A stretch of 64,000 nucleotides of DNA, taken from assembly GCF_009882915.1 (NCBI RefSeq), contig NZ_WTUW01000001.1, positions 1,228,872 to 1,292,871 of the forward strand, in the 5' to 3' direction. This DNA comes from Sneathiella litorea. Lineage in GTDB: Bacteria > Pseudomonadota > Alphaproteobacteria > Sneathiellales > Sneathiellaceae. Positions 53,831 to 61,338 of this stretch are shown one piece after another. Made by a program: the position numbers and the translations under genes. The notes beneath the pieces were generated by a model. The model saw only the letters and a list, made by a program, of their open reading frames with translations, had not been told where the DNA came from and did not search any database. The stretch's first letter is position 1. Each line of letters starts with the position of its first letter.

Positions 53831-54472
53831 CTAGAGGACGGGGCGCGTAGAGACTGTGCTTGGCCGCTCTTTTACGCGCTTCCACCAGCGGGCCAAAGTT
53901 AGATAGTCAGAGAGCATTTCAGCACCTTCCGGTGCCATTGTAAAATAATCAATCATCGGAATGACATGGGCGTCGGCCAGTGAGTAAACAGAGGCCGCGA
54001 TATACCCTTGATCGCTTGCCAGCTTTTCAAGGGCTGAAAGTACAGGCGCGCTTTCTTGAAGCCCTTCGCTCAGAACATGCCCATTTGTCTCTTCACCGAA
54101 GGTGGGGCCGAAAACACTTTCGGAGAATACTTTCCGGACAAGCGGCTGATATCCATAGTTATCGATGATGGCGATGATCTGCCGCATTCTGGCACGCTCT
54201 GAGGTGATGTCCGGCTGTAGGGAGGAGCCGCCGAACGCTTCATCCAAATATTGCGTTATCGCGGAAGTCTCATAGAGAGTGAAAGCTCTGTGGTGAATGG
54301 CAGGTACTCTCTTGAAGGGATGGATATTGTGGTAGTTTTCTGGAACATTCTCGGCAAAAGGATCAACTTCATGAGTTTTGAAATCGATTCCCTTTTCTTC
54401 GAGAATGATCCTGACAATCCGGGCGTAGACGCTGAATTTATAGCTGAACAGCTCGAGCACTTGATCGGACAT
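53831..54472 (-). CDS. glutathione S-transferase family protein
   Basis: The 213-residue protein has an N-terminal thioredoxin-like domain (LELFSYKFSVYARIVRIILE, then VPAIHHRAFTLYETSAITQY) including the Glu-Thr-Ser glutathione-binding turn, and an all-helical C-terminal domain ending SLADAHVIPMIDYFT. The catalytic residue near the N-terminus is likely Ser or Tyr (LFSYKFSVY). It is convergent with boxB and might detoxify reactive epoxides; only context suggests so. Confidence 0.85.
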   Translation of the reverse strand: MSDQVLELFSYKFSVYARIVRIILEEKGIDFKTHEVDPFAENVPENYHNIHPFKRVPAIHHRAFTLYETSAITQYLDEAFGGSSLQPDITSERARMRQIIAIIDNYGYQPLVRKVFSESVFGPTFGEETNGHVLSEGLQESAPVLSALEKLASDQGYIAASVYSLADAHVIPMIDYFTMAPEGAEMLSDYLTLARWWKRVKERPSTVSTRPVL

Positions 54473-54606
54473 TTGATTGACCTGCTAACAACTTGACTTC
54501 AATGCTTTTCATCTTGCGTCGATTGACGGCGGAAACACAAGCAAAGTTGCCACTTTTCTCTTGCACTTGCAGGCGGTCTCGGCGATAAGGCGGCACCTTT
54601 TATGGT

Positions 54607-55059
54607 ATGGCACAGAGGGAGGCATTCGCGGGAATTATGCTCGAGAATGAAAACATGACAATTGCGCCAGGCGCAGCAGAAGACGACCGGCTCGATTATT
54701 TCGTCCATAAGGATGGCTTGACCTTTGCTGGAACCCATTTGATCATTGATCTTTGGGGCGGCGAAGGGTTGAATGATGCGGACCTGATCGAGACAACCTT
54801 GCGCCGCGCGATCGATGTGGCAGGCGCGACGTTGCTGCACTTCCATATTCACGCGTTTGAACCGGATGGCCTCTCCGGGGTTGCCGTGTTGGCAGAAAGC
54901 CATATCAGTTTTCACAGCTGGCCGGAGCGCGACTATATGGCGCTGGACATTTTTATGTGCGGCAAGACGGACCCGTATAAGGCCATCCCCATCTTGCGGG
55001 AGGCTTTCAAGCCTGAGACCCTTCAGCTTAACGAAATCAAGCGGGGAATTGTCAGTTGA
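54607..55059 (+). CDS. speD: S-adenosylmethionine decarboxylase proenzyme
   Basis: The 150-residue pyruvoyl enzyme makes the aminopropyl donor for spermidine. It self-cleaves before the serine of LAESHISFHSWPERDYMALD to form the pyruvoyl group. GTHLIIDLWGGEGLND and IFMCGKTDPYKAI are further bacterial SpeH-type markers. The start is uncertain: ATG 54607 is given, but ATG 54637 and 54655 are in frame and would shorten an N-terminus unlike the family. It overlaps speE by 1 bp. Confidence 0.9.
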   Translation: MAQREAFAGIMLENENMTIAPGAAEDDRLDYFVHKDGLTFAGTHLIIDLWGGEGLNDADLIETTLRRAIDVAGATLLHFHIHAFEPDGLSGVAVLAESHISFHSWPERDYMALDIFMCGKTDPYKAIPILREAFKPETLQLNEIKRGIVS

Positions 55060-55910
55060 TGGAACTCTTTGATGAAGGGTTGCATTCGGGCGTCAATCTG
55101 GCCCTGAATGTGGAGAAGGTCATTTACCGGGAAAAGACCGACCTGCAGGACCTCATGATTTTCGAAAACAGCCAGTTCGGTCGCGTCATGTCCCTCGACG
55201 GGGCGGTTCAGACGACGGAAAAGGACGAATTTATCTATCATGAAATGTTCGTGCACGTGCCGGTGCTGGCTCATGGCAAGGTAAGCCGTGCGCTGATAAT
55301 CGGCGGCGGAGACGGTGGTGCTGCGCGACAGTTGATGAAACACAAGAATATCGCTGTCACTATGGTGGATATTGACCGCACAGTCGTAGAGCTCAGCAAA
55401 AAATACATGCCGTCAGTCTCGGGCGGTGCATTTGACAATCCCCGGCTTGATCTTGTTATCGCTGATGGCTGTAAGTTCGTGCGGGAGACAGATGAGAAGT
55501 GGGATGTCATCATTATCGATAGCACCGATCCGCATGGCCCCGGGGAAGTCCTCTATACTCAGGAATTCTATACAGACTGTAAAAGCTGCCTCTTGTCGGG
55601 TGGCATCATCATCACGCAGAATGGTGTACCTTTCGTTCAGGAGAGTGAACTCAAAACCAGCTACGACCGGCTAGGAAGCCTGTTCAAGGATGTCAGCTTT
55701 TATCTTGCTGCAATTCCGAGTTATGTCGGTGGGGTCATGGCCTATGGCTGGGCAACGGATGATATGGACCATCGCAAAGTGAGTGTCTCCAAGCTTGCGG
55801 AACGGTATATGGAAGCTGATATCGTAACAGATTATTATACGCCTGAGGTGCATCTCGCGGCGTTCGCCCTGCCTCTTCATATTCAGAAAATGCTTACGCG
55901 CGAAGACTAG
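55059..55910 (+). CDS. speE: spermidine synthase (polyamine aminopropyltransferase)
   Basis: The 283-residue enzyme transfers an aminopropyl group to putrescine. It has the N-terminal beta domain (DLQDLMIFENSQFGRVMSLD, then GAVQTTEKDEFIYHEM) and the methyltransferase-like core with SAM-binding ALIIGGGDGGAARQLMKHKN, TMVDIDRTVVELSKKYMPSV, and the catalytic IIIDSTDPHGPGEVLYTQEF. ATG 55059 is shared with the TGA of speD (TGATG). The pair forms a two-gene operon and converges with sdaA. Confidence 0.95.
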   Translation: MELFDEGLHSGVNLALNVEKVIYREKTDLQDLMIFENSQFGRVMSLDGAVQTTEKDEFIYHEMFVHVPVLAHGKVSRALIIGGGDGGAARQLMKHKNIAVTMVDIDRTVVELSKKYMPSVSGGAFDNPRLDLVIADGCKFVRETDEKWDVIIIDSTDPHGPGEVLYTQEFYTDCKSCLLSGGIIITQNGVPFVQESELKTSYDRLGSLFKDVSFYLAAIPSYVGGVMAYGWATDDMDHRKVSVSKLAERYMEADIVTDYYTPEVHLAAFALPLHIQKMLTRED

Positions 55911-55914
55911 GCCG

Positions 55915-57387
55915 TTAGCATTCCACAACGTTCACGGCCAAGCCGCCTTGCGAGGTTTCCTTATATTTGCTGAGCATATCGACGCCTGTCTGGCGCATGG
56001 TCTCGATCACTTCGTCCAGTGATACGACATGTGTCCCATCTCCTGAAAGGGCGAGGCGACAGGCGTTGATCGCCTTCATGGCGCCCATCGTGTTCCGTTC
56101 GATGCAGGGGATTTGGACGAGGCCGCCAATGGGATCGCATGTCAGGCCGAGGTTATGTTCCATACCGATTTCAGCAGCATTTTCGACTTGCTCATTCGTG
56201 CCACCAAGAACAGCAGTCAGCGCGCCAGCCGCCATGGAACAGGCAACTCCGACCTCTCCCTGACAGCCCATCTCGGCCGCGGAAATTGAGGCACGCTTCT
56301 TGTAAATGGCGCCAATCGCGGCTGCGGTGAGCAAAAAGTTACGCGTTCCCTCTTTCGTGACTCCGGGGCAGAAACGCTGATAATATTTAAGGACAGCCGG
56401 GATCACCCCGGCCGCGCCGTTTGTGGGTGCGGTCACAACCCTCCCGCCGGCAGCATTCTCCTCATTCACGGCAAGGGCATAGAGGTTTACCCAATCGAGT
56501 ACAGTTAGTGGATCGCGGGATGCGCGCTCCGGATTTTCCATCAGGTCTTTATAAAGGGCATTTGCCCGCCTCTTGACGTTCAGGCCACCAGGCAGGACAC
56601 CTTTCCCCTCGCATCCTCTCTTGATGCAACCGATCATGGCATCATTGACATTGTCGAGAAAGGTGAAGGTTTCTTCTTCCGAGCGCCAGCTTTCCTCATT
56701 GGCAAGCATCATCTCTGCAATGGTGAGTCCGCTATCCTTGCCCATTTCAAGAAGTTCATCCGCGGAGGTGAAGGGATAGGGAAGTGCAATGTTATGACCC
56801 TTCGTTTCCGCCCTGTCACCTTCGTTGTGAGAGACGACATAGCCCCCGCCTACGGAAAAATAATCGCGACTTAAGAGTTGGTTTCCATCGGCGTCATACG
56901 CGTAATACCGCATGGCATTTGAATGCTCGGGAAGAATTTGATCTTTCAGGAACAGAAGACTCTGGTCTTCAAAGAAAGGGATTTGATGATGTCCGTTAAG
57001 AGCAATATGACCACTGGAGCGGATTTTATCGACCAGTGGCTGAACATTTTCGGGATCAACGGTGGAAGGGCGTTCTCCACTTAACCCCAAAAGAATGGCA
57101 AGGTCTGTCGCATGGCCCGCGCCAGTTAAGGCCAGAGAGCCATAAAGCTCGACAAGCAGCCGGTCTGTTTTGTGCAGAAGTTTTTCAGTTTCCAGTCGGT
57201 CAACGAATCGTTTGGCGGCCCTCATGGGACCCACCGTGTGGGAACTCGACGGGCCAATACCGATTGTGTAGAGGTCTGTCACGCTGATGTTGATATTAAG
57301 TTGAGAGGTGGGGTCGGGGTTGCTGGTGGGCTTCGACGGCACGACTGGCGTTACATTGCCAAGACCGGATTTTGGGATTGTTGTCAT
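55915..57387 (-). CDS. sdaA: L-serine ammonia-lyase, iron-sulfur dependent
   Basis: The 490-residue single-chain enzyme turns L-serine into pyruvate and ammonia. The N-terminal beta domain has [20 protein letters not shown]. The alpha domain carries the [4Fe-4S] ligands and [40 protein letters not shown], and [20 protein letters not shown]. An N-terminal extension of about 35 residues, rich in Pro and Ser, precedes the fold. ATG 57387 follows AAGGTG. A tandem glycine riboswitch lies directly upstream, so glycine level probably controls the gene. Confidence 0.95.
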   Translation of the reverse strand: MTTIPKSGLGNVTPVVPSKPTSNPDPTSQLNINISVTDLYTIGIGPSSSHTVGPMRAAKRFVDRLETEKLLHKTDRLLVELYGSLALTGAGHATDLAILLGLSGERPSTVDPENVQPLVDKIRSSGHIALNGHHQIPFFEDQSLLFLKDQILPEHSNAMRYYAYDADGNQLLSRDYFSVGGGYVVSHNEGDRAETKGHNIALPYPFTSADELLEMGKDSGLTIAEMMLANEESWRSEEETFTFLDNVNDAMIGCIKRGCEGKGVLPGGLNVKRRANALYKDLMENPERASRDPLTVLDWVNLYALAVNEENAAGGRVVTAPTNGAAGVIPAVLKYYQRFCPGVTKEGTRNFLLTAAAIGAIYKKRASISAAEMGCQGEVGVACSMAAGALTAVLGGTNEQVENAAEIGMEHNLGLTCDPIGGLVQIPCIERNTMGAMKAINACRLALSGDGTHVVSLDEVIETMRQTGVDMLSKYKETSQGGLAVNVVEC

Positions 57388-57435
57388 TTACAGGCACCTT
57401 TCTCACTCTGGCGAAACTCGCCAATGCGTTCAATA

Positions 57436-57618
57436 GATGCCCCCTCTGTCCCGGTACCTGAAAGATTACGCCAAAGCATTCTCCGGCTTACCTCTTCGGT
57501 GATGCAACCGGCTTCGCCGCTACATTCTCTCCAGAGCCCTCTTTCCTGACGGTACATGTGCCTGAGAGTTTCCGGGGCGGTTGCTCCTTCGGCGCCGGCG
57601 TGTCCGGGCTCTCCCATC
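57436..57618 (-). ncRNA. tandem glycine riboswitch upstream of sdaA
   Basis: On the minus strand two aptamers can be read. Aptamer 1, about 57617-57525, has GGGAGAG, GAAGGAGCAA, AAACTCTCAGGCA, ACCG and CTGGAGAG in the consensus order. Aptamer 2, about 57524-57437, has CACCGAAGAGGTAA, AATCTTTCAGGTACCGGGAC and AGAGGGGGC. Only a short linker separates them. The sdaA start lies 48 bp downstream. These elements usually turn genes on when glycine is present. Confidence 0.9.
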
Positions 57619-57661
57619 AGGATAATCAAGGATTGCCGAAACAATCCGGCACTTCAATTGA

Positions 57662-57691
57662 ACCTTAGGGATTGCCCTTCTATGTTGTCAA
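57662..57691 (-). promoter_or_regulatory. sigma-70 promoter for the riboswitch-sdaA transcript
   Basis: On the minus strand TTGACA (57691-57686), an 18-nt spacer and TAAGGT (57667-57662) lie about 45 bp before the first aptamer. Predicted start of transcription is about 57655. Confidence 0.55.
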
Positions 57692-57713
57692 GCCCGGGCT
57701 TCTGAAGGAAGGA

Positions 57714-58076
57714 CTATCGGGCGCTGTATTTTAGGACCCATAGGGGTAATAAGGCCGCCACATCGGCATTTTTTTCATCAAGTTCAATGGCCGTGGTCAT
57801 TTCATCTTCGTCAATACGTACAACACATCCACCGAAGCGGCACATCTCAGGTGATCCAATCGGACCAATGATACCTTCAATAGGTTTGCCCGGTTCAACA
57901 TGATCGGCCAGGCCGTTCAGCAGCATTCCGTCCAGCGACCAGTTTTCTGTCGAAAACCGTGTTCCATTTATCTCAACACTAAGGACCGGATTTGATACGC
58001 GAAAGGTGCCGCGCTTTTCGAATCTGTTTGCAACGGATTGAGTGTTTGTTTCAGCTTGCAGCACAATAGTCTCCAT
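57714..58076 (-). CDS. PilZ domain protein
   Basis: The 120-residue protein is a single PilZ domain. The c-di-GMP binding arginines are in RFEKRGTFR (RxxxR) and the second motif is ENWSLDGMLL, fitting (D/N)xSxxG. It probably senses cyclic di-GMP and could adjust motility, which would match the flagellar content. ATG 58076 is chosen because the fold starts there; the frame extends to 58133. There is no clear operon partner: sdaA and its riboswitch lie downstream behind their own promoter. Confidence 0.82.
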   Translation of the reverse strand: METIVLQAETNTQSVANRFEKRGTFRVSNPVLSVEINGTRFSTENWSLDGMLLNGLADHVEPGKPIEGIIGPIGSPEMCRFGGCVVRIDEDEMTTAIELDEKNADVAALLPLWVLKYSAR

Positions 58077-58448
58077 TAAAAGTTGCCTGAAATCCCTTAT
58101 GCAGTCTTCGTGCCAAAATGGGTATGGCCGCAAAGTCCATGTAATCTCTGGTTTTTGGATCGAGAGTGTATGGTTCTGGAGACCTTAATTTTCCACCGGG
58201 AGGCAATATCTCCCGATCTATGGGAAAAAAATAGCGGGTAGTCATTTTTTGCTGATTAGGGGGTAATTATACTCAAAAAAGAGAATCAAAGTGGGTGAAT
58301 CGGAACATCAGAGCGGTCTTTTAAGCTGAAATTCTCGTCGCCATCGATTTCATCAAAATTTTTTTCCCCATCCCTAAAAGTAATAATATTCTGTTTTGTA
58401 ATGATTTTTCGCAATAATGCTGCAGGTGCGAAGTAAAAAAATGAAATT

Positions 58449-58472
58449 TTGTCAATAATGACAATTTGTCAT
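58449..58472. promoter_or_regulatory. overlapping palindromes at the promoter of the repeat leader
   Basis: ATGACAATTTGTCAT (58458-58472) is a 7-bp inverted repeat around one base, and TTGTCA at 58449-58454 forms a second one with TGACAA at 58459-58464. The right-hand TTGTCA doubles as the -35 of the promoter listed next, so a bound regulator would compete with polymerase. Confidence 0.5.
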
Positions 58473-58494
58473 CTTTGATAAAGCCTGCTAATAA
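58466..58494 (+). promoter_or_regulatory. sigma-70 promoter just upstream of the 46-bp repeats
   Basis: TTGTCA (58466-58471), exactly 17 nt, then TAATAA (58489-58494). Predicted start at about 58501 is immediately before the first repeat unit (58502), so the transcript would start with the repeats and run into the flavin oxidoreductase gene. Confidence 0.6.
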
Positions 58495-58501
58495 AATGAC
58501 C

Positions 58502-58680
58502 AAGCCGAGTAACTGGGCGCAAGATCCGAGCTTGGCTAAAAAATCTAAATCCGGGTAACTGGGCGCAAGATCCAGGCTCTGGTAAATTTTATAAAACCAG
58601 GTAACTGGGCGCAAGATCCAGGCTTGGCTAAACTTTATAAAGCCAGGTAACTGGGCGCAAGATCCAGACCTGGCTGAACC
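58502..58680 (+). repeat. four tandem 46-bp repeats forming conserved hairpins (leader RNA array)
   Basis: The invariant 19-nt core GTAACTGGGCGCAAGATCC begins at 58509, 58555, 58601 and 58647, a strict 46-bp period. Flanking arms pair in every copy: AGCCGAG/CTTGGCT, CCGGG/TCTGG, CCAGG/CTTGG, AGCCAGG/CCTGGCT. The arm bases differ between copies but pairing is kept (A-U to G-C and G-U exchanges), a sign of selection on RNA shape. AT-rich linkers separate the hairpins. Within the core, CTGG and CCAG can also pair around GCGCAAGAT. The period is not a multiple of three, so it is not protein coding. Just downstream of a promoter, 31 bp before the ATG at 58711. Confidence 0.85.
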
Positions 58681-58710
58681 TTCTATGTATAAACAGGAGA
58701 CATTCAATAA

Positions 58711-59682
58711 ATGTCAATGCCGACCGTTCTGGAAGGGCGTCTTTCTCTCCCAGTTATCGCATCCCCGATGTTTATTGTATCCGGACCGGAACTGGTAATC
58801 GCCCAGTGTCAGCAAGGTATTGTCGGATCATTCCCAGCGCTCAACGCGCGCCCTATCTCGCAACTTGATGAATGGCTTTATCAGATCAAGTCCGAACTTG
58901 CCGACTATGCGGCGGCAAATCCCGATCAAAAGGTTGCACCTTTTGCCGTCAATCAGATCGTCCATGCGTCGAACTCCCGACTGGAAGAAGATGTGGCACT
59001 CTGCGTTAAGCATGAAGTACCCATTATCATCACCAGCCTGAGGGCCCCGAACGAAATTGTTGAGGCTATTCACTCATACGGCGGCATTATCCTTCATGAC
59101 GTCACAACCATACGTCATGCGGAAAAAGCCCTGGAAGCAGGTGTCGATGGCTTGATCTTGGTTTGTGCTGGAGCTGGCGGACATGCCGGACGGCTGAGCC
59201 CATTCGCCCTCGTTTCAGAAGTAAGACAGTTTTTTGATGGTCCGATTGCTCTTTCCGGTGCCATTGCGAATGGTCGATCAATCCTCGCAGCCCAGGCAAT
59301 GGGCGCGGACCTCGCCTATATGGGGAGTGCATTCATCGCAACCAAGGAAGCGAACGCGGTAGAAGACTACAAGAATATGATCGTTGACAGCACAGGGGAG
59401 GATATTCTCTATACGAATACTTTCACCGGCGTTCACGGTAACTATCTGCGCTCCAGTGTGGAGAGAGCAGGGCTTGATCCTGAAAATTTACCGGGAGCGG
59501 ACAAAAGTCGAATGAATTTCGGCAGCGGCGGTACCGGTAAGTCAAAAGCCTGGAAGGATATTTGGGGTTCCGGGCAAGGTATTGGCAGCGTGCGCGACGT
59601 GCCAAGCGTTAAAGAATATGTTGATCGTTTAAAAGAACAGTATGCCCAGGCCAAGGCTGAAATTAATAATAAGGCCATGTAA
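58711..59682 (+). CDS. NAD(P)H-dependent flavin oxidoreductase (nitronate monooxygenase family)
   Basis: The 323-residue FMN protein has a TIM barrel of the 2-nitropropane dioxygenase group. It starts with LSLPVIASPMFIVSGPELVI, carries ITSLRAPNEIVEAIHSYGGI, and the FMN-phosphate motifs GVDGLILVCAGAGGHAGRLS and IALSGAIANGRSILAAQAMG with GSAFIATKEA. The His in GAGGHAGRLS is the usual catalytic residue. The natural substrate is unknown. The ribosome site CAGGAG lies 11 nt before ATG 58711. It is the only gene behind the 46-bp repeat leader. Confidence 0.87.
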   Translation: MSMPTVLEGRLSLPVIASPMFIVSGPELVIAQCQQGIVGSFPALNARPISQLDEWLYQIKSELADYAAANPDQKVAPFAVNQIVHASNSRLEEDVALCVKHEVPIIITSLRAPNEIVEAIHSYGGIILHDVTTIRHAEKALEAGVDGLILVCAGAGGHAGRLSPFALVSEVRQFFDGPIALSGAIANGRSILAAQAMGADLAYMGSAFIATKEANAVEDYKNMIVDSTGEDILYTNTFTGVHGNYLRSSVERAGLDPENLPGADKSRMNFGSGGTGKSKAWKDIWGSGQGIGSVRDVPSVKEYVDRLKEQYAQAKAEINNKAM

Positions 59683-59691
59683 ACTGGATAT

Positions 59692-59718
59692 AACCCTCAC
59701 CCTATTAGGGTGGGGGTA
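59692..59718 (+). terminator. possible terminator after the flavin oxidoreductase gene
   Basis: CACCCT and AGGGTG form a short stem around ATT, flanked by C- and G-rich bases that extend it. The following bases are only moderately T-rich (GGTAATTTCTTC). Confidence 0.5.
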
Positions 59719-59766
59719 ATTTCTTCAAATTTCCAAAAAATTGAAAAATACTATTCGCTGAATGCT

Positions 59767-59958
59767 TCAGCGGAGAACGGTCGTTGTTTCACCGTCAGAG
59801 ATGGTTTCCCGGATAATATCCCGAATATTGACGGTGCATTTGGCGCATTGCGGCGCAGCCCCAAGCGATTCATAAACATTCGCGATGCGTTCTGCGCCAG
59901 AGGCAACCGCACTTTTTATATCGCGGTCCGTCAATCCATTACAAAGGCAAATATACAT
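59767..59958 (-). CDS. bfd: bacterioferritin-associated ferredoxin Bfd
   Basis: This 63-residue [2Fe-2S] protein reads MYICLCNGLTDRDIKSAV and later GAAPQCAKCTVNIRDIIRET, giving the Cys-x-Cys...Cys-x2-Cys ligand set of Bfd. It binds bacterioferritin and reduces the stored ferric iron for release. bfr lies upstream on the same strand, separated by 123 bp that contain a promoter and an inverted repeat. Confidence 0.95.
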   Translation of the reverse strand: MYICLCNGLTDRDIKSAVASGAERIANVYESLGAAPQCAKCTVNIRDIIRETISDGETTTVLR

Positions 59959-59986
59959 TCGGCGCCTGTCTGCTATTAAAAGTGAT

Positions 59987-60027
59987 AACTATTCTTAACA
60001 AATAGATATTTTGCGAATAGTTGTCAA
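59987..60027 (-). promoter_or_regulatory. bfd promoter flanked by an inverted repeat
   Basis: On the minus strand TTGACA (60027-60022) sits upstream of an AT-rich -10 around 60005-60000. AACTATTC (59987-59994) and GAATAGTT (60015-60022) form an 8-bp inverted repeat that brackets the -10. An iron-responsive repressor site is plausible but the sequence does not match a consensus I can name. Confidence 0.45.
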
Positions 60028-60081
60028 TGGCAACATATCGTGACACGCCGCCGTTTTTGCGTTAGGAGCGTCCAGTCACCG

Positions 60082-60549
60082 TTAAGAAGTCTGTGACTGG
60101 ACGTAGTTCTGAATACCCATCTTCTCAATCAACGAGATTTGTGTCTCCAGCCAATCAATATGCTCTTCCTCCGATTCCAGAATATCGACCAATAAATCGC
60201 GAGAGACATAATCTTGCGTGCTTTCGCAATCCTTGATAGCTGATTTCAGATCGACATGCGCGGTATGCTCCATTTTGAGGTCGCATTCGATGATTTCTTT
60301 GACATCTTCGCCGATCATCAGCTTGCCAAGATCTTGCAGGTTGGGGAGGCCTTCAAGGAAGAGTATGCGCTTGACTAGCTTGTCGGCATGCTTCATCTCA
60401 TCGATAGATTCTTCATATTCCTTCTCACCTAATTCCTTCAGGCCCCAATCTTCGAGCATGCGGGCATGAAGGAAATACTGATTAATGGCCGTCAATTCAT
60501 TCTTCAGTATGACGTTTAGATGTTTGATAATGGACCTGTCGCCCTTCAT
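60082..60549 (-). CDS. bfr: bacterioferritin
   Basis: The 155-residue iron-storage protein forms a 24-mer with heme between subunits. The diiron ferroxidase ligands are visible as Glu18 ([20 protein letters not shown]), Glu51 and His54 ([17 protein letters not shown]), Glu94 region ([13 protein letters not shown]) and the [13 protein letters not shown] helix; Met52 is the heme ligand. The order bfr then bfd on one strand is a known iron-storage and release pair. Confidence 0.97.
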   Translation of the reverse strand: MKGDRSIIKHLNVILKNELTAINQYFLHARMLEDWGLKELGEKEYEESIDEMKHADKLVKRILFLEGLPNLQDLGKLMIGEDVKEIIECDLKMEHTAHVDLKSAIKDCESTQDYVSRDLLVDILESEEEHIDWLETQISLIEKMGIQNYVQSQTS

Positions 60550-60654
60550 GATTAGTTCCTTGCGCTTGAATGATATGTTCCGTAATTATAGCGAGAAGGC
60601 AGCGATTTTTAAATGCCATAACTAAAAAGACTTGATGAACAAGCGAGGCAAGGA

Positions 60655-61143
60655 ATGTCAGACAATCAATTTAACCCTGAGAATCATAAATTTGCGGAAG
60701 CAAGTTATTTCGAGGACCTGACGGTCGGGCAACGGTTTTATATTCCGTCCCGGACGCTGCGCGATGCAAATTTTTCTGCCTTTCAGGCGGCGTCTGGTGA
60801 TAATCATCCCATTCATTATGATGTTGAGTATTGTAAGGCGCAGGGGCATCCGGAATTACTGGCTCACGGGTTCCAGGTATTGATACAAACTGCTTCTGGT
60901 GCAGGGGTTTTTCCGCATGTGATTGGCGAATCGCTTGTTGCCTTTATTGACCAATCCTCGAAATTCCTCGGTCCGGTATATTATGGCGACACTGTTTATC
61001 CGGAATTGGTGATCACGGACCTCAAGAAGCAGAAATCGACGGGTATTGTTACGGTGCGCTCGACCATTCATAATCAGCGACGGGAGCTGGTTCTGGAAGG
61101 GGAGCAACGCTATCTGGTGCGCCGCCGCCCGGCAACATCCTGA
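60655..61143 (+). CDS. MaoC-like dehydratase domain protein
   Basis: The 162-residue hot-dog-fold protein has the hydratase-2 region DANFSAFQAASGDNHPIHYD (Asp and His of the active site) and a hot-dog helix HPELLAHGFQVLIQTASGAG. Enzymes of this family hydrate trans-enoyl-CoAs or related thioesters. Substrate unknown. Ribosome site AAGGA precedes ATG 60655. It is divergent from bfr. Confidence 0.88.
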   Translation: MSDNQFNPENHKFAEASYFEDLTVGQRFYIPSRTLRDANFSAFQAASGDNHPIHYDVEYCKAQGHPELLAHGFQVLIQTASGAGVFPHVIGESLVAFIDQSSKFLGPVYYGDTVYPELVITDLKKQKSTGIVTVRSTIHNQRRELVLEGEQRYLVRRRPATS

Positions 61144-61338
61144 AGCCGGCCAAATCCTATAATTTTACGTAGCGTCGGCAACTGAGCTGCATAGCCGTCC
61201 TTTGGCGTGTGAGGTGCAGCAAGTGCTCTGCGCGCCGACTGGAAGGGGGATTTTTTACGGGACACGACCTCTTGTGGTCAGCTTCTCGCGTTATTTAACG
61301 ATTGCTGGCCGGTGGAGCATTGCGCCGGTCACCAGAAT

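Noticed and set aside
57384..57644. 86-codon minus-strand frame before sdaA
   Set aside because: It is the tandem glycine riboswitch read as protein; conserved bases match the aptamers.
58051..58245. 64-codon minus-strand frame overlapping the start of the PilZ gene
   Set aside because: It reads protein-like in places, but it lacks a ribosome site, uses codons unlike neighbours (AGA, AGG, GGA), and overlaps PilZ. Not supported enough to call.
58502..58680. Short CRISPR array
   Set aside because: The conserved part is 19 nt and the interval sequences are similar AT-rich linkers, not unique spacers; no cas genes are present.
58321..58707. Minus-strand open frame of 128 codons across the 46-bp repeats
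   Set aside because: The repeat period (46) is not a multiple of three, so the repeat would be translated in changing frames; arms vary as RNA pairs. No ribosome site.
61144..61338. Possible RNA gene before rsmI
   Set aside because: Only short hairpins (for example GACC/GGTC) are seen; no terminator or promoter pairs up to support an RNA.
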